Program-made: the position numbers and the translations under genes | From: Favolaschia claudopus | Lineage: Eukaryota > Basidiomycota > Agaricomycetes > Agaricales > Mycenaceae | DNA: 64,000 nt | Direction of reading: 5' to 3' | Assembly: GCA_037176885.1 (NCBI GenBank) | Contig: JAWWNJ010000038.1 | Span: 434,001 to 498,000, forward strand | Notes under the pieces: model-generated | Database searches by the model: none | What the model was told of the DNA's origin: nothing | Seen by the model: only the letters and a program-made list of their open reading frames with translations | Shown: one piece after another, positions 41,448-52,706 of the stretch | Position numbering within the stretch: the first letter of the stretch is position 1 | How the letters are laid out: each line of letters opens with the position of its first letter

Positions 41448-41700
41448 ACTGTGAGAAGTATTTGTCATGAAATTCAAGATCATCGTCTTGAAATTCAAGA
41501 TCCCTGACGTTTCGTTACATGAATTTCAAGACTGGTTTCATGATGCTCCAAAACTTCTAAAAGTTACAAGGTGTGATACCGCACTCATATTCAACTGTGG
41601 GACCACATTACAGGATAATGCATATAATTCTCTTTCAAAAAGTGACATAAAAATCTTGAACCTGCATTCACGACGAAACATCACGAATTTCGGCCTCGAA
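41448..41700 (+). mobile_element. CACTGTG-type DNA transposon, end
   Basis: Starts CACTGTGAGAAGTATTTGTC, with repeated ATGAATTTCAAG/CTTGAAATTC motifs and CACGAATTTCGGCC near 41690. The right border is uncertain. Related to 1202. Confidence 0.5.
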
Positions 41701-42438
41701 AAACCAGCAAATTGTTGTTCAAGTCCTGCAGCCGAGCTGCCGAGTCAATGACGTCACTTACAGCATTGCTCCACATCCGCAGCACACATATGCTGCGGCC
41801 GCTCACGACGCCTCTTGTCTCCCCCCACCATGACCTCCCTCCAAGTCACCATTGTAGAGCGCCGCCGCCGCCGTCACTCTCGCCCAACACACTTTACTGT
41901 AACGGACCACGCCTCCTTCCCTACGTCACCGCCCTCTAGGATCAATCCACACCGCCGTACCGAGCTAGATCTCTCTGCAGTGCGCAAGACTCTCAAAGGA
42001 TTAAGGGGTGGCGAAGGATGAGCCGGGATGAAGTGGTTGGGCAGGGTATTATTGTGAGTGATACTGCGAGAGTGCATTGCAGCTCATTAATGCGCTCTTT
42101 CCCTGTCGTGGTAATTTAGCTCTTTGATGACGACAGAGCATTCAGTGATCTGTCTAACCCGGTGAGTTGCTTCCCTTCTCTACCTCTTTTTCATTCTCCG
42201 TAGTGTGTTTCCGAGCCACGCAAGCTGATAAAGTACGGCTGATCGTGACGGTGGCGAGATTTTGAAGGTCAGAGTATTATTAGGGAGGTTGTGCGGAGCG
42301 GCCGGGTCGCTTGACGGGCCTGTGGAGCGGGAGCTAGCCCAAATGATGCACCGTAGCTCCATTGTCAAACCTTTCCCCTGCGGACGATGGACCATCTGAG
42401 TCCTGACGTTAGTCTCCCGTAGTCAGACTCACAACAAA
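41701..42438 (+). other. Small unassigned open frame and intergenic sequence
   Basis: An ATG at 41830 opens 63 codons (MTSLQVTIVERRRRRHSRPT ... LSAVRKTLKGLRGGE). It could be the first exon of a small basic protein, since GTGAGT-like donors follow at 42162. No family recognised. Confidence 0.3.
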
Positions 42439-42640
42439 TTAAGACAGTCGAAATTGTGTTGTATCCTAAGGCTATACTTTAAAACACAACGGGCACAGCA
42501 TTGCGCCCAGAAAGGGAAATTCACCCCGTGACTTTCTGTCAAAGCCTGAGAATCCTCGCGGCGACGCGCGCCGGCGAGTGCAGTGCGGCGCCGTCGGCCT
42601 GGAAAGCAGCAAGGTGAGTGCAGGACTCTTGAGTGGCGAA
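42439..42640 (+). repeat. Degenerate Helitron-like remnant
   Basis: TATCCTAAGGCTATACTTTA, then CCCCGTGACTTTCTGTCAAA and GCGCGCCGGCGAGTGCAGTG with GGCGCCG, an order seen in the short Helitron-like elements but diverged and without a 3' tip. Confidence 0.45.
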
Positions 42641-42815
42641 GGCACGGGTCCCATAGCTCGTAGAGTCTGATCGAAGTGTCAAGTGACATGTGCCACGGCG
42701 GACAAGAGAAAACGTGATCATTTCGTGACCACGTGTGCTTTGGGCGTGACTTCGGGGTCCTCCGACACCCCCAGAATACTCGTTTTGTTGCAGTCTCCTA
42801 CCCAGCCTCACTTCC

Positions 42816-42935
42816 GAGTGTTGGGGAAGTCCTTTGGGGTGTACGCAGAAGTGAAAATCACTATAATTTGACGACTCGTAATAGTCATTGACAAATTTGA
42901 TCTTATTACTTCCGAACTTCAAACCCCCAACACTC
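42816..42935. mobile_element. Small inverted-repeat element
   Basis: 120 bp with inverted ends GAGTGTTGGGG and CCCCCAACACTC, possibly with a 3-bp duplication TCC. The interior is AT-rich. A similar end motif (AACACTAGG) lies at 55390. Confidence 0.5.
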
Positions 42936-43208
42936 TCCAGGGAGGCTGGCATAAAGCAACCGTAAACAACATTGCGCCGTGCTTCGGGTTTGGATTTTAA
43001 TTGCTGTACCTCTTCTGCTTCGGGTTTGGATTTCAATTTCTGTACCTCTTCTGTCGTTCTTGTTGTTTTCTTGTTGTTCTTAGGTAGAGGTAATATACCA
43101 CATATTCATAATCCAGATTTTCAATTCTCAAGAATGGAAGAAGCGCAGTACATGAAGCAGTACATGAAGTTGGAAGCGCAGTACATGAAGTTTCGAAGAT
43201 ACCCTTAA

Positions 43209-43629
43209 TTAAAATGCGATACCATCCCAAGCCCGTTGCCAGTTGACGAATTTACGGCGATATTGCCCTTGGTACAAGGCGGCAAGGGCAGTTTCGAAGG
43301 GCGGAATTCTGGCCGGTGGAGTGCGAACTGGGCTCCTGCACATCGGACAATTCTTCCGCTTCTGAAGGTGCGTTCGGATGCATCGGTAGCAAAAGATGTG
43401 TGCGTGTCCGTGGCAAGATAGTCTGAGCATTGAAATTAGAATAAGGAGCAAGGAATGGATGAAGGTAAGAAGCGTACACAACAGGGTTGCAGAAGAGTTC
43501 CGCGCAAATGGAACAGATATGATCGGTGTCAACTTCGGAATGGACGGAGGCTAAGAGACGGAGTCGGGTTAGAATACTGAGTACTGTAGATTGGCATACA
43601 AGAATGCTCTTCTTTGTCGTCACTCTCAT
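43209..43629 (-). CDS. RING-finger protein (two exons, 121 aa), copy 2
   Basis: Same as 14619-15039: exons 43478-43629 and 43209-43422. See that entry for motifs. Confidence 0.7.
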
Positions 43630-43882
43630 CCAGACAGAGAGGGTCGGATGCCTTGCTTCCGGGACCAATACTAACAACCTATGGATTCCCGTAGTCGTCG
43701 ACTGGAGTTTTTGACTTCATGATGAATTTGAATCCATCAGGGGGTTCTATGAACCGGACTGGTGGAAACCCATAGACAGAGAGAGGAAGAGGGACTGGAG
43801 GAGCGTCGGGGTCGAAGACAGGCATAGCGACGTCACAGTTGTGACACTAATTACTTGCTCATATCGCCATCCATCTACCGCC

Positions 43883-44589
43883 ATGCCTGAGATGCCAGAG
43901 CTGAATACGTTCAGGCGGTGGCTTGCAAGGGCCATCAAGCTTATCCCTGAGTTCTTTGGCCCCACGGCTCTCCAATTAACGGGAATCTGGGCCGATGTGA
44001 AGGACAGTGAAGTGGAGGACATGAAATTGCGTGAAGAACGTCTTCTTAATTATGCCGGCACTCTCAGTATGGCGATTGTGAAGAACTGCCATGGACACTG
44101 GGCTCTCCGACTATCAAGACTTGCTGGAGCGGTTCCTGACACTCACGGCTTGATGATTGAACAGGTAATCCAAAATCACAGTGGTGCTTATTGGATAACT
44201 CAGGATGTTATAATAGGTCTGGGATCGGTTCCCTAAGGCAATAAAAAATCAGATCTCTTCCCAGTACATGACATGGAAGGATTTCACGAAAGCCATTACC
44301 GATCTCCGATTCGGTACAATCAGGACTCCCGTCAAATGTAAGTGAACAACCTTGTTTTTCGGAGACGCTATTCACCTATATTGTTCTAGTGGGCCTTCCA
44401 TGGTACAAACAGCCTACTGCGGGGAAGTTGGTGTACGATTCACCGTCTTACAGCCAACTAGCAGTCAGGCTGACTCGGTACATGCCTCCCACATGGCGAG
44501 AAATCGATCCGGATCGCAGACTAACCGCCAATATACCTCCACCCGAGGATACTGCATGGGGAGATTTTTATCTCTCTTATACAAGGTAA
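43883..44589 (+). CDS. Unknown three-exon gene (200 aa), copy 2
   Basis: Same as 15293-15999: exons 43883-44164, 44217-44337 and 44390-44589. No family recognised. Confidence 0.65.
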
Positions 44590-44719
44590 TGTAGTTCCTC
44601 GCTCGTTAGTTTGTATGCGAGAGCGAGATGACCTTGAAATTTGTGGTCGATAGTTGGCTGGGTGCTGTGAGACGTCAGAGAAGAGCGGAAGGAGAAAGAG
44701 AGAGTGAAGGGAGACACTG

Positions 44720-45255
44720 TGAAATGTTTGGGTGATTACTAGTCCACTGGCAAGCCAAGAGAGCAATGAGCCACTTACCGAATTGCAGATGTACCAATTT
44801 TTGCTCAAATCGATGTCCGCGTCGGCGTTGACGAGAGACGGGATCGGTTTTCTTGTCACCAGAGCGTAGGGAGGATCGGAGAGGTCGATTTGGGAAGGTA
44901 AATTCAGATGTCCGCATACATGAAAGTGGTTAAAAACTCACAATACTGCTGCCAGCGGCCGTGGATGCTCCGAAGCTGTGAGAGCCAGGGAGAGAGGGGA
45001 AGGAGCAAAGGGGGAGAGGAGGGGCACTGTGGAGTATATTAGATGATGGGTAGCACATTTGCAAGTCAAGAAGGCAATGCGCTACTCACTTAAATGCAGA
45101 CCAACCCACTCATGCCCAAATTGATGTCAGTGTTGATGAGACCATTGACGAGATCGATTCCTTTGGCCTCCAAAGCGCAGGGGAGACCCAGGAAGCTGAT
45201 TTGGGAGGCCAGACTCAGTTGTCCGCACACAAGAAAGTGAGAAAAACTCACCAGA
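44720..45255 (-). other. Two diverged tandem exon-like units, copy 2
   Basis: Same as 16130-16665. Confidence 0.4.
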
Positions 45256-45704
45256 TACACCCAACACCTATCATTCTACCCTGCCCACCCTTCCAGCCCA
45301 CTGTGATGGCCCAAAAGCTTCTAAAAATATCCAGTAGTGTTGAAAGATGTTGCCCAGGCCCCAGAAAAGTTGCCAGGAGGAGAAGACGGGGCTGTTGACC
45401 AGAAAATCCCAGGGAGTGTAATTGAGACAATAGCTTTGTTGTTGGCAGTTCAGCTGGTTGAGAGATGTTCCAAGAGACACTAGAAGTTGTCCTGTGGTTG
45501 TGTGAGGCCATGGGGTAGAGCCAGAGAAGGCAGACACAAGCTGAGGAGGAGTGTGGGGGCGGAGCAGGGCTTTAAGACGATGTGACTGTCACAACGTCAC
45601 AAAGAGGTTTGAACCGTCGTTTGGTGTGCAAGGGCTAGTGTGCATTCGGGGTGGGGGGGACTTCGAGATTTTAGTGCCTTGGGTCCGCAAAACAATGATT
45701 CAGC

Positions 45705-47810
45705 TTAATCTCTACATTTTAATAGTAAATGCAGCAGATTTGGCGCTTGCTTATCTTGTACTATCGTGAGCTCGCTGGGTACAAGATTCAAAGCTATGAG
45801 CTTAATGAAAGAGTTCTTCTGCAGTCCCTCAAGCAACTTTCCCCAAAAGACCAGTGGTACATGTAGTCGCAGAAGCTGGTGACCTCGTCGAAGTTTCAAG
45901 GTCTCGATCCACGCAGCTAGGGCGAGGATATTGGGGCTCTGGTAGTCAGCGCTGAGCAATTCCAACTCAGCCAGATCGATCCAAATGTAGTCTGCCGTGA
46001 AGTCCTCCCATTTTAACTGCAACATTGGATCCAAGTGTAGTGAGCGATCTGAAGATAGGTGAAAATCCAAACACGTTGATAGATTTCGACTAAAAAGATC
46101 ATACCTCCGGGGACCTCGATCTGCAGAAATGCAACATTATGAAGCAAAGAGGGAGATAACACTTCAAATCCTTTTGAAGAGCTTTGTATAGCAAGATGAA
46201 AGGTGCGTGTTGATGAGCTGACCCATTTCTGAAAGTCAGAGGCATCAAAGGAGGGACAGAATGGGCAGTGCGAGACAACGAGTCTTTGCAACTGCATTGG
46301 CCCGGTGAAAGCAATTGCTTGCTGCCTCACACCTGATTCCGAAAATCCAAAGCGCGATGTACTCGGTGTCGCAAAAAGTAACCGGTAATTTGCTCATTGC
46401 TTCACGCCCACGTGATATTTTCACAAGATTTTGCGACACACATGCACCCCTGGATATCCTCTATAACATATGTAAAAAGGTTCTAGCATTTGCTTGTCTG
46501 AAGCTTTCAGTATTCAACACAAATACTGGATGTTATCAAAATTTGCCACCGGGTCGCACAAAGCCCACAGAATTTGGAAAAGGCGAACAACCCCTGGTCA
46601 GGGGAGCAATCTTTTGGGCTGATTCTTGTAGATGGGATATATTCGGACCTGAAGACTAAAAGGATTGATCAGGATAGCGTGGTAACGGTCTGATAATCAT
46701 CAACCCAGTTCCTACGCCCAATTTGGTCTTGTTGGCAATCCTCGTGAATGGCGAGTCCGGAGAATGATAAGTTGCGACCCTGAATGAGTCCTTAGTCGTC
46801 CTATAGCACTGGCAAGATACAAAGTTCGCCGGTTATAGCTGTTTCCGTATGAATTTTAAGTAACAAAAGTGGTATCCAGTTTTGAAACTAGCCTTGATCT
46901 GCTTAGCGGAATTTAAAGCCCGGAAATTACCTAAATCACATAATTTTCAAAGGCCAAATCCTCTCAGTGCATAGCCAGGTATCGAATCAACAACATACGG
47001 TCCTGAAAACACTCTTTCAATGGGCGACAGACTGGGAACATAGAGCTTTCGTCCTAAAAACACAATCTGTAAATTCCAAGAATGAACCGGCTCATACGAT
47101 GGATTCAAGAGTCCATTTCCCTCAAACACTATTGTAATCGGGTACAAAGCATTCCAAACAACATTACGGTGTGTCTGGACCGAGAAAATACAGCACGATT
47201 TGGCCTAAAATGGCAAATTATCGGTGACTTTTTGCGACACCGAGTACTAATCTCCAGCTCAGCCAAAGCTGGAACACGTGGAATCAGATCGAGAGTTGGA
47301 AAGTCCCAATTGACAAGATGGAGCTTTTCGAACATAGGACGGCCTTGAGAGCAAGAGCTTTCAGCAAGACACTGTATTTATCCTAGGGTTAGAGCTTACT
47401 CATCACTCCAACCAACGTCTTGATAAACCAGGGAGGGAAGCAGAATTCTCGATCCCCGTGACCAGGGAAGCAAACTCCCCAGACTCCGCGGTGCCCGCGA
47501 CCATGGCCCAGAGAAGACTGAGGTTACGGATCGAGCAGCATTTCGCCAGAACTCCAGTCGTCCGATCCTGACCATCGAACCAGATCTCAAGATTTCGGGG
47601 GAAATGCGCCAAGCTGGGATTGTTGTGGAGTGTGCGGGTGAGACTACCTGTTTCGCGAGTGGTAGCAAGTCTGATTTCGGAGAACAGATGAGACTGTGAG
47701 CGGTACGTCCAACTAGCAGAAACCAGAGCACAAGATTTGAGTGTGTCCAGGTCATTGGACAACTCGTCCAGGGTACAATCCACCAGCTCTTGCGGAAAGT
47801 CGCGCATCTT
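45705..47810 (-). pseudogene. F-box/LRR-type gene interrupted by a MITE, copy 2
   Basis: Same as 17115-19220, with the same MITE insertion at 46362-47244 and the last intron at 46049-46104. Its start lies about 80 bp from the divergent integrase-core gene start (47892), so the two could share a promoter region. Confidence 0.7.
46362..47244. mobile_element. TA-flanked MITE in the F-box gene, copy 2
   Basis: Same as 17772-18654. Confidence 0.85.
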
Positions 47811-47891
47811 GGAATCGTTCTTTTGCGACCTCAAGTCAGTTGTTGTTTGTTTTTTGATTGCGAACTCGTCTCTCGCACACAACTCTCATGC

Positions 47892-49699
47892 ATGGCGAAC
47901 TCAAGAAAAGCTGGCTCTTCAAACCAACATCTGCCATGTCGTATGTGGCTCATTTAACCGACTGTGCCTCTAACCAACTCTGCCAGCTCCTGACGAAGAG
48001 CTTGCCCCGCTTATCAGAAAGTATTTTGCGCTCGGCTACCCTGACCCTAAGATTGCGCTTGAGTGTATGGATCACTTCGACAAAAATGTCTATGGACTGA
48101 GGTGTGTATGTGAAAACTTTCATCTCCCCTTCTCAGCATACAATTAGTTCAAAAACGGTGAAACGGCGACGTAAAGCCATGGGTCTGCTGAGGTATGTTC
48201 TTGTCACAGCAAACAGCATGATCATTCAAGTGTGGTGGTCGGTATAGCACTGTCAAGCAAGCCGTGACATGGGAGGAGTTGGAGCCTATATATCGGGAGC
48301 TTCGTCAGAAGTTTCCAAACCTCGGGGCGCGGGACATGGTGGCCAAGCTACGCATCTTGTACGGTATTAAGATATCAGAGTATGTCCTTTTCTCTCTCTT
48401 TTCTCTCACTTCCAACATGAACAACGATTTGAACCAGGATGGTCATGCTCAAATACCTCCGACAACACGACAGTGAAGGAATACAGCGTCGCAAGGCAAA
48501 ACGGTTCCGACGGAAGCGTTTCTGGTCCGCTGGAGTTATGGATATCCTTTGCTTTGATCAACATGACAAGTGGAAGCGATTTGAACTGTGGCTGCACCTG
48601 GGAATGGACCCTTTCAATGGTCGCTTAGCATGGATAAAAATTTGGTGGAGCAATCGGAACTCAAAGCTGGTTACTAGCTACTATATTAACGCGTGCAGAG
48701 AGATTGGTAGTATGTGTGTATGTCTGAATGCAGGCTCCAGGAACTGACAACGCCACCCGGTAATCTCAGGAATACCCATGATTACGCAGAGTGGTTTAGG
48801 ATCGGAGAATTTTGGGATAGCAAACTGCCACACAGAGACTCGTCAGCGGCTCGACGTAACACTGGTGGGTACCTTGCAGCACCGATGGGTCAACAAGAAG
48901 GCTATGAATGTCAAACCGGAGGCACAGTGGGCGGTAGTAAGACGAAACTTCTCCGTTGGGTATGAAGATTGTTTCAATCGTGGCACAGTCCCAGACGAGT
49001 TCGGGAATATTTTGTTGGATATCCTAGACGCATTGCAACAGTAAGTACGGCTATTTGTTTGTCGATGCATTGCTGACTCAGACATAGACTGATTATTCGC
49101 TGGCTCGCAATTCCTTGGATTCAACATGAACTCGATACATGGCGGCTTATGCGCAACTCTACACCCCGCCGATCTGACAAGCACAGCCTACTCCCTCATG
49201 GTATTCCGGATATGATTGCGGAGAAATTCCAGTGCAAAGATTACAAAGTAAGGAGTCCACTTGCGGTGCTCATGAGTCTGGATTCATGTTTCCCTGCCAG
49301 GTCAATGTTCCGTCTGAGCTGTTTGATGAGATGGAGAGCCGTTGGACACCCCCTGATGACCCAATCTTCGATCTGGTGCCTCCTGAGTTCGGCGAGCAGA
49401 TCACTGGTCTTTACCAATATATTGGTGCGCCTGTGATCAACATTGATTCATTTTGGGATGTGTATTGCGACATTCTCAACTGCTTCACACCTCAAATCCA
49501 GTACAGCTTGGCCTATGTTATCGAGCATGCTGATGACCACTTTGAGGAGTCGCCGGACAAGCTCGCTGGACAGGCTGATCTTCCTGAAGCGAAAGGTGAC
49601 TGGCAATATCTGGGCGGTGACCTCACAGTGCATGCCGCCATTGCTGCTGAAGAAGAAGAGGATGAGGGGGTGGAGTTTACTGAGGATGAGGCTGATTAG
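47892..49699 (+). CDS. Integrase-core (rve-type) transposase-like protein, complete, 479 aa
   Basis: Eight exons: 47892-47940, 47987-48101, 48148-48192, 48248-48379, 48438-48706, 48770-49040, 49088-49247 and 49301-49699. The seven introns are 46-63 nt, all GT...AG. The exons total 1,440 nt, exactly 480 codons, with no stop. The N-terminal part is basic and helical (LAPLIRKYFALGYPDPKIAL, SSKTVKRRRKAMGLL). The DDE-type core starts MDILCFDQHDKWKRFELWLH (first Asp), then NGRLAWIKIWWSNRN. The second site reads TQSGLGSENFGIANCHTE where relatives have SDPG-E-N, so the second catalytic Asp appears to be Gly. The presumed Glu region is LQHRWVNKKAMNVKPEAQWA. The C-terminal part has FIRW-like IIRWLAIPWIQHELDTW, LLPHGIPDMIAEKF and an acidic tail. 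It is either a recently inactivated transposase or a retained protein with another role. Confidence 0.85.
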
Positions 49700-50082
49700 C
49701 ATGGTTCGGTGCTCAGCTTTTGCCTTTCTAACAAGTACTCACTCAACGCCCACAGCACGCACAGGTCGTCATTCTAGTTTTCCGCTTAGCTTAATACAAG
49801 TTTTACGAATGTATACAAGTAGAAAATACAAGTCTCTCAAGGTCGGTATACTATAGTTTCGATGACTTGTTCGCTTCATTTGGTAGACGCCAAACACGGC
49901 CATAATCACAATAATGCGCCACAAACACAAGACGACTAACCAGTCACCATCATCCCATCATTTCCCTCTTTTTCTCGACTCTCTCTTCAAAAAAGCAGCG
50001 TTCATTGGTCGCTCACTCTCTCCTCTCACTCTTTTGTTATACGCTCTTTCCACTTCTTTTCCAAACTGCTCATTCCATATCA

Positions 50083-50373
50083 ATGGCCTCTCAAGCCCCT
50101 CCTCCACCTCCGGTCAATGGGCGCATTGGGAGCCAGAACGTGGATGTTGATTGTAGCTTCACACCAGCGGAATATACGTGTGCCAAATGCCACAAACGTC
50201 TTTCCAATGAGGAAGCATTTTATCTGCGTCCCAAAAACCAATGGGAGCAACAAGGACGTCATGTCTGCGCTGCTTGCAAAGTGTATTATGAACAAAAAAC
50301 TCAAGCGCGGACTGAAGCGCGAGCTGCTGAGGCTAGTAAGCAGCTCGCTGAGGCTAGTAAGTACACCGCTTAA
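50083..50373 (+). CDS. CxxC protein, first exon(s), interrupted downstream
   Basis: An ATG at 50083 opens 96 codons: Pro-rich start (MASQAPPPPPVNGRIG), a paired-cysteine motif CAKCHKRLSNEEAF ... CAACKVYYE (CX2C...CX2C, a probable zinc ribbon), then a helix rich in Ala, Glu and Lys (ARTEARAAEASKQLAEAS). A donor-like GTAAGT lies at 50357. A MITE starts at 50391. Sequence that reads like its continuation resumes at about 51355, so the gene is split by two MITEs. The function is unknown. Confidence 0.55.
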   Translation: MASQAPPPPPVNGRIGSQNVDVDCSFTPAEYTCAKCHKRLSNEEAFYLRPKNQWEQQGRHVCAACKVYYEQKTQARTEARAAEASKQLAEASKYTA

Positions 50374-50390
50374 AATGCTATTAATTAATA

Positions 50391-50826
50391 GAGAGTTTGC
50401 GGTGAGCCGCCAGAAGCCACCTGGCGGCTCTAATGGCATGCGGATTGGAGCGGCTATGCTGTCTGGCGGCTCGTTTGGCGGCTGGTAAGACTGGTTCAAA
50501 TTTGGTTTTGCGAGTGCATTCTTAGTACTTAGTCATCTAAATATTGAACCATACACACACGAAGAAAATTGGATCTGAAAATCTGACGCTATCGCACATT
50601 CGAGCCGAAGACTTTGGTTGACGCTGGAAATTGCTTCAATTCAAAACAATTATGCACGTTTTCATTGGCTGAAGGTATAGTCAAGTATCCAAGGTACCCA
50701 ACCTCAAAATTGTGCTAAGGACCGCGCGCGATGAGCCGCTGAACGAGCCGCCACATGACGTAGCCGCTCCAATCCGCATGCCGTCGGAGCCACCAGGTGG
50801 CTTCTGGCGGCTCACCGCAAACTCTC
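50391..50826. mobile_element. TA-flanked MITE with ~100-bp ends
   Basis: 436 bp. The inverted ends start GAGAGTTTGCGGTGAGCCGC and share AGCCACCTGG and GGCATGCGGATTGGAGCGGC. TA lies at 50389-50390 and 50827-50828. The arms contain repeated GGCGGCTC. Confidence 0.8.
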
Positions 50827-51005
50827 TAATATGGATCTCATTGGGTTGTATAGGTTCTTCGTCGCAGCAGAAAAATGACATTCGTAAAAACGTTGCGCAT
50901 AGTCAGCGCGGAGGTAAATTGTTCTGCTCAGTGTACGAACAGAGTTATTGACAGAAAATTGGAAAGCAACCCAAGTCTCTGTGGCCCATCTTTCATCCGC
51001 TTCCC

Positions 51006-51357
51006 TGCAAGCGGCCCCGGGAAGCTCCCGCAAAGCCTGCTCCGAAAATGTCCAGCATTTTGGCCTCAAAAACCCACTCGGTTGGGTCAATTTCCGCTGA
51101 ATAACCCACTTTTCGGAGAAGGTTTTCGCCTGCCGAAATGCTCGCCGAGTGATGGGATCAGAATTGAGTTTGATTTCCGCGAAATCGGTCGAAAACAGCC
51201 CAAAATCTCCCCAAAAACCCACTTTCGGAGAAGGTCGAGCGATTTTGGCCTGAAAAACCCACTTTTTGGAGAAGAAAATGGCGAAATTTCGGCCTGATAA
51301 ACCCACTTTTCCGGAGCAAGCTTTGCAGGAGCTTCCCGGGGCCTCCTGCAAGGCCTA
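51006..51357. mobile_element. Inverted-repeat element with internal CCCACTTT repeats
   Basis: Ends share GGCCCCGGGAAGCTCC and GCAAAGC-TGCTCCG in inverted orientation (about 38 bp, few mismatches). Inside, AACCCACTTTTCGGAGAAGG and variants recur about five times. No clear target duplication. Confidence 0.6.
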
Positions 51358-52058
51358 GGACAGCAGCAGAACGGTGACTTCGTAGTGATGGGCCCTCCTC
51401 TCATGCCGCCTCAGCCCTTTGGGTCTTTCGCTGCTTGGAATCCTACTCCGCCTGCCTTTGTGCCCGGTCAACAGCCGGGAATGTCAGGCCCTAGATATTT
51501 AGCCGCGCACGCCCAGGTGCCATGTCGTCTTTGCTAGGTGGTCTCACCCCGTTACCCAGGATTGACGCCTGCAATATATCAGTCCGTTCCAATGGGCAGA
51601 CCTAACGCCGTTGGTTACAACACCAATCACCTGCATTACAAATCTGATCAAGCTCGTCAAAAGAGGCATATTCTTCTTCTGGATATAAAGGCACGGTTAT
51701 GTTCAGAATGTGTGTCATGTCGGAGGGTAAGACAACACCAAAGATCATTGGAGTAAGTCACTTCACATTTCTTTCCTTTTTTTGTAGTGATCGCTTGAAC
51801 CTTTTAACAGGCGATAGTTGAGGGATACCATGATGTACCCATTCACATTGGCCATGCCGGCCTACTAGCCTTGGCCATGGAGGCAGTTTCTCCTCATTGG
51901 AAGCGCTATGCCCGTGACTTTCCTTTGTCGAGCTCCAATCTCACCTTGCGGGACGACAGCTGGTGCCTCTTAAAGCCAAAAGACCCAGACGTTGACCTCA
52001 TCTCCGAACGCTATTATATAGCACCCAAGACTGGGGTTTATTCAATTTTTGTTTTCCT
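51355..52058 (+). pseudogene. Probable continuation of the CxxC gene
   Basis: Open stretches read GDFVVMGPPLMPPQPFGSFA, FVPGQQPGMSGPRYLAAHA, then in another frame IYQSVPMGRPNAVGYNTNHL. After a likely intron (acceptor at 51810) come IVEGYHDVPIHIGHAGLLAL and EAVSPHWKRYARDFPLSS with LRDDSWCLLKPKDPDVD. At about 52030 it runs into Gypsy Gag. Frames change at least once, so it is broken. No family recognised. Confidence 0.45.
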
Positions 52059-52706
52059 GTGAACTTCCGCGAGAAGCAACGCACTCGATTGCAATCTTGC
52101 CTTCAAGGCACCAAGTCAGTGTTGATTCACAAGGCCGAATGGGAGCGGATATACAACACCATTGGTCTTGAAGCCAACCAGGAGAAGGTTGTAATGTTCT
52201 GGCGGAGCCTCAACGCCGACATACGCAAGGAAATGTTTCGGGATAAACTCGATCCGGAAACCTCCTCTTGGGCTGAAGTCACTGCTGGTGCTGAGAGCGC
52301 TGAAATTATCGTCAAGGTTGACGATGATAACGATGAAATTGATATGGCTGAATCGAGTAAGACTCAATTCAGACCCGATGAACCCAAATTGGAAACAGAT
52401 GTGAACGAGAAACGTCGTACCGGAGGGCGCGTTATCTCGGTTTCCAGCGCTAAACCCGAACCTCCCAAGTCGAAATCTCGTGACAACGGCGGCCATTTGT
52501 CTGCCAAGAAGCGGAGTGAATACCTTGCAGCCGGCTCGTGCTTCAATTGCGGGGTGCATGGACACCTTTCCCGCAACTGTCCTGAATTGAACACAATGGT
52601 TTCCAAAGGTAAACCTCCTGGATTTGCGTCCCATGCTGTTGATTTCGCAATGACGGCTGATCGCGATGCTCTTTTGGAGAGCACGGAAGTTCTTGAACAC
52701 TTCTAA
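52059..52706 (+). pseudogene. Ty3/Gypsy Gag, C-terminal part
   Basis: An open frame of 215 codons. It starts within a Gag helical region (SVLIHKAEWERIYNTIGLEA, VVMFWRSLNADIRKEMFRDK), then an acidic-to-basic linker, and a canonical zinc knuckle CFNCGVHGHLSRNC (CX2CX4HX4C). The first codon is not a real start. Pol is absent downstream. Instead a purine-rich stretch and an LTR-like sequence follow, so this is an internally deleted element. Confidence 0.8.

Larger units (their letters stand above)
42967..48231 (+). repeat. 5,265-bp duplicated block, copy 2 (probable source)
   Basis: Identical by eye to 14377-19641 (constant offset 28,590). Here the right border falls inside the third intron of an integrase-core gene that continues intact, so this copy is in its native setting on that side. 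Confidence 0.9.

Noticed and set aside
14377..48231. The two 5.3-kb copies as LTRs or ends of one giant element
   Set aside because: Copy 2 ends inside an intron of an intact gene, the copies contain several host-like genes and have no inverted ends, primer site or purine tract.
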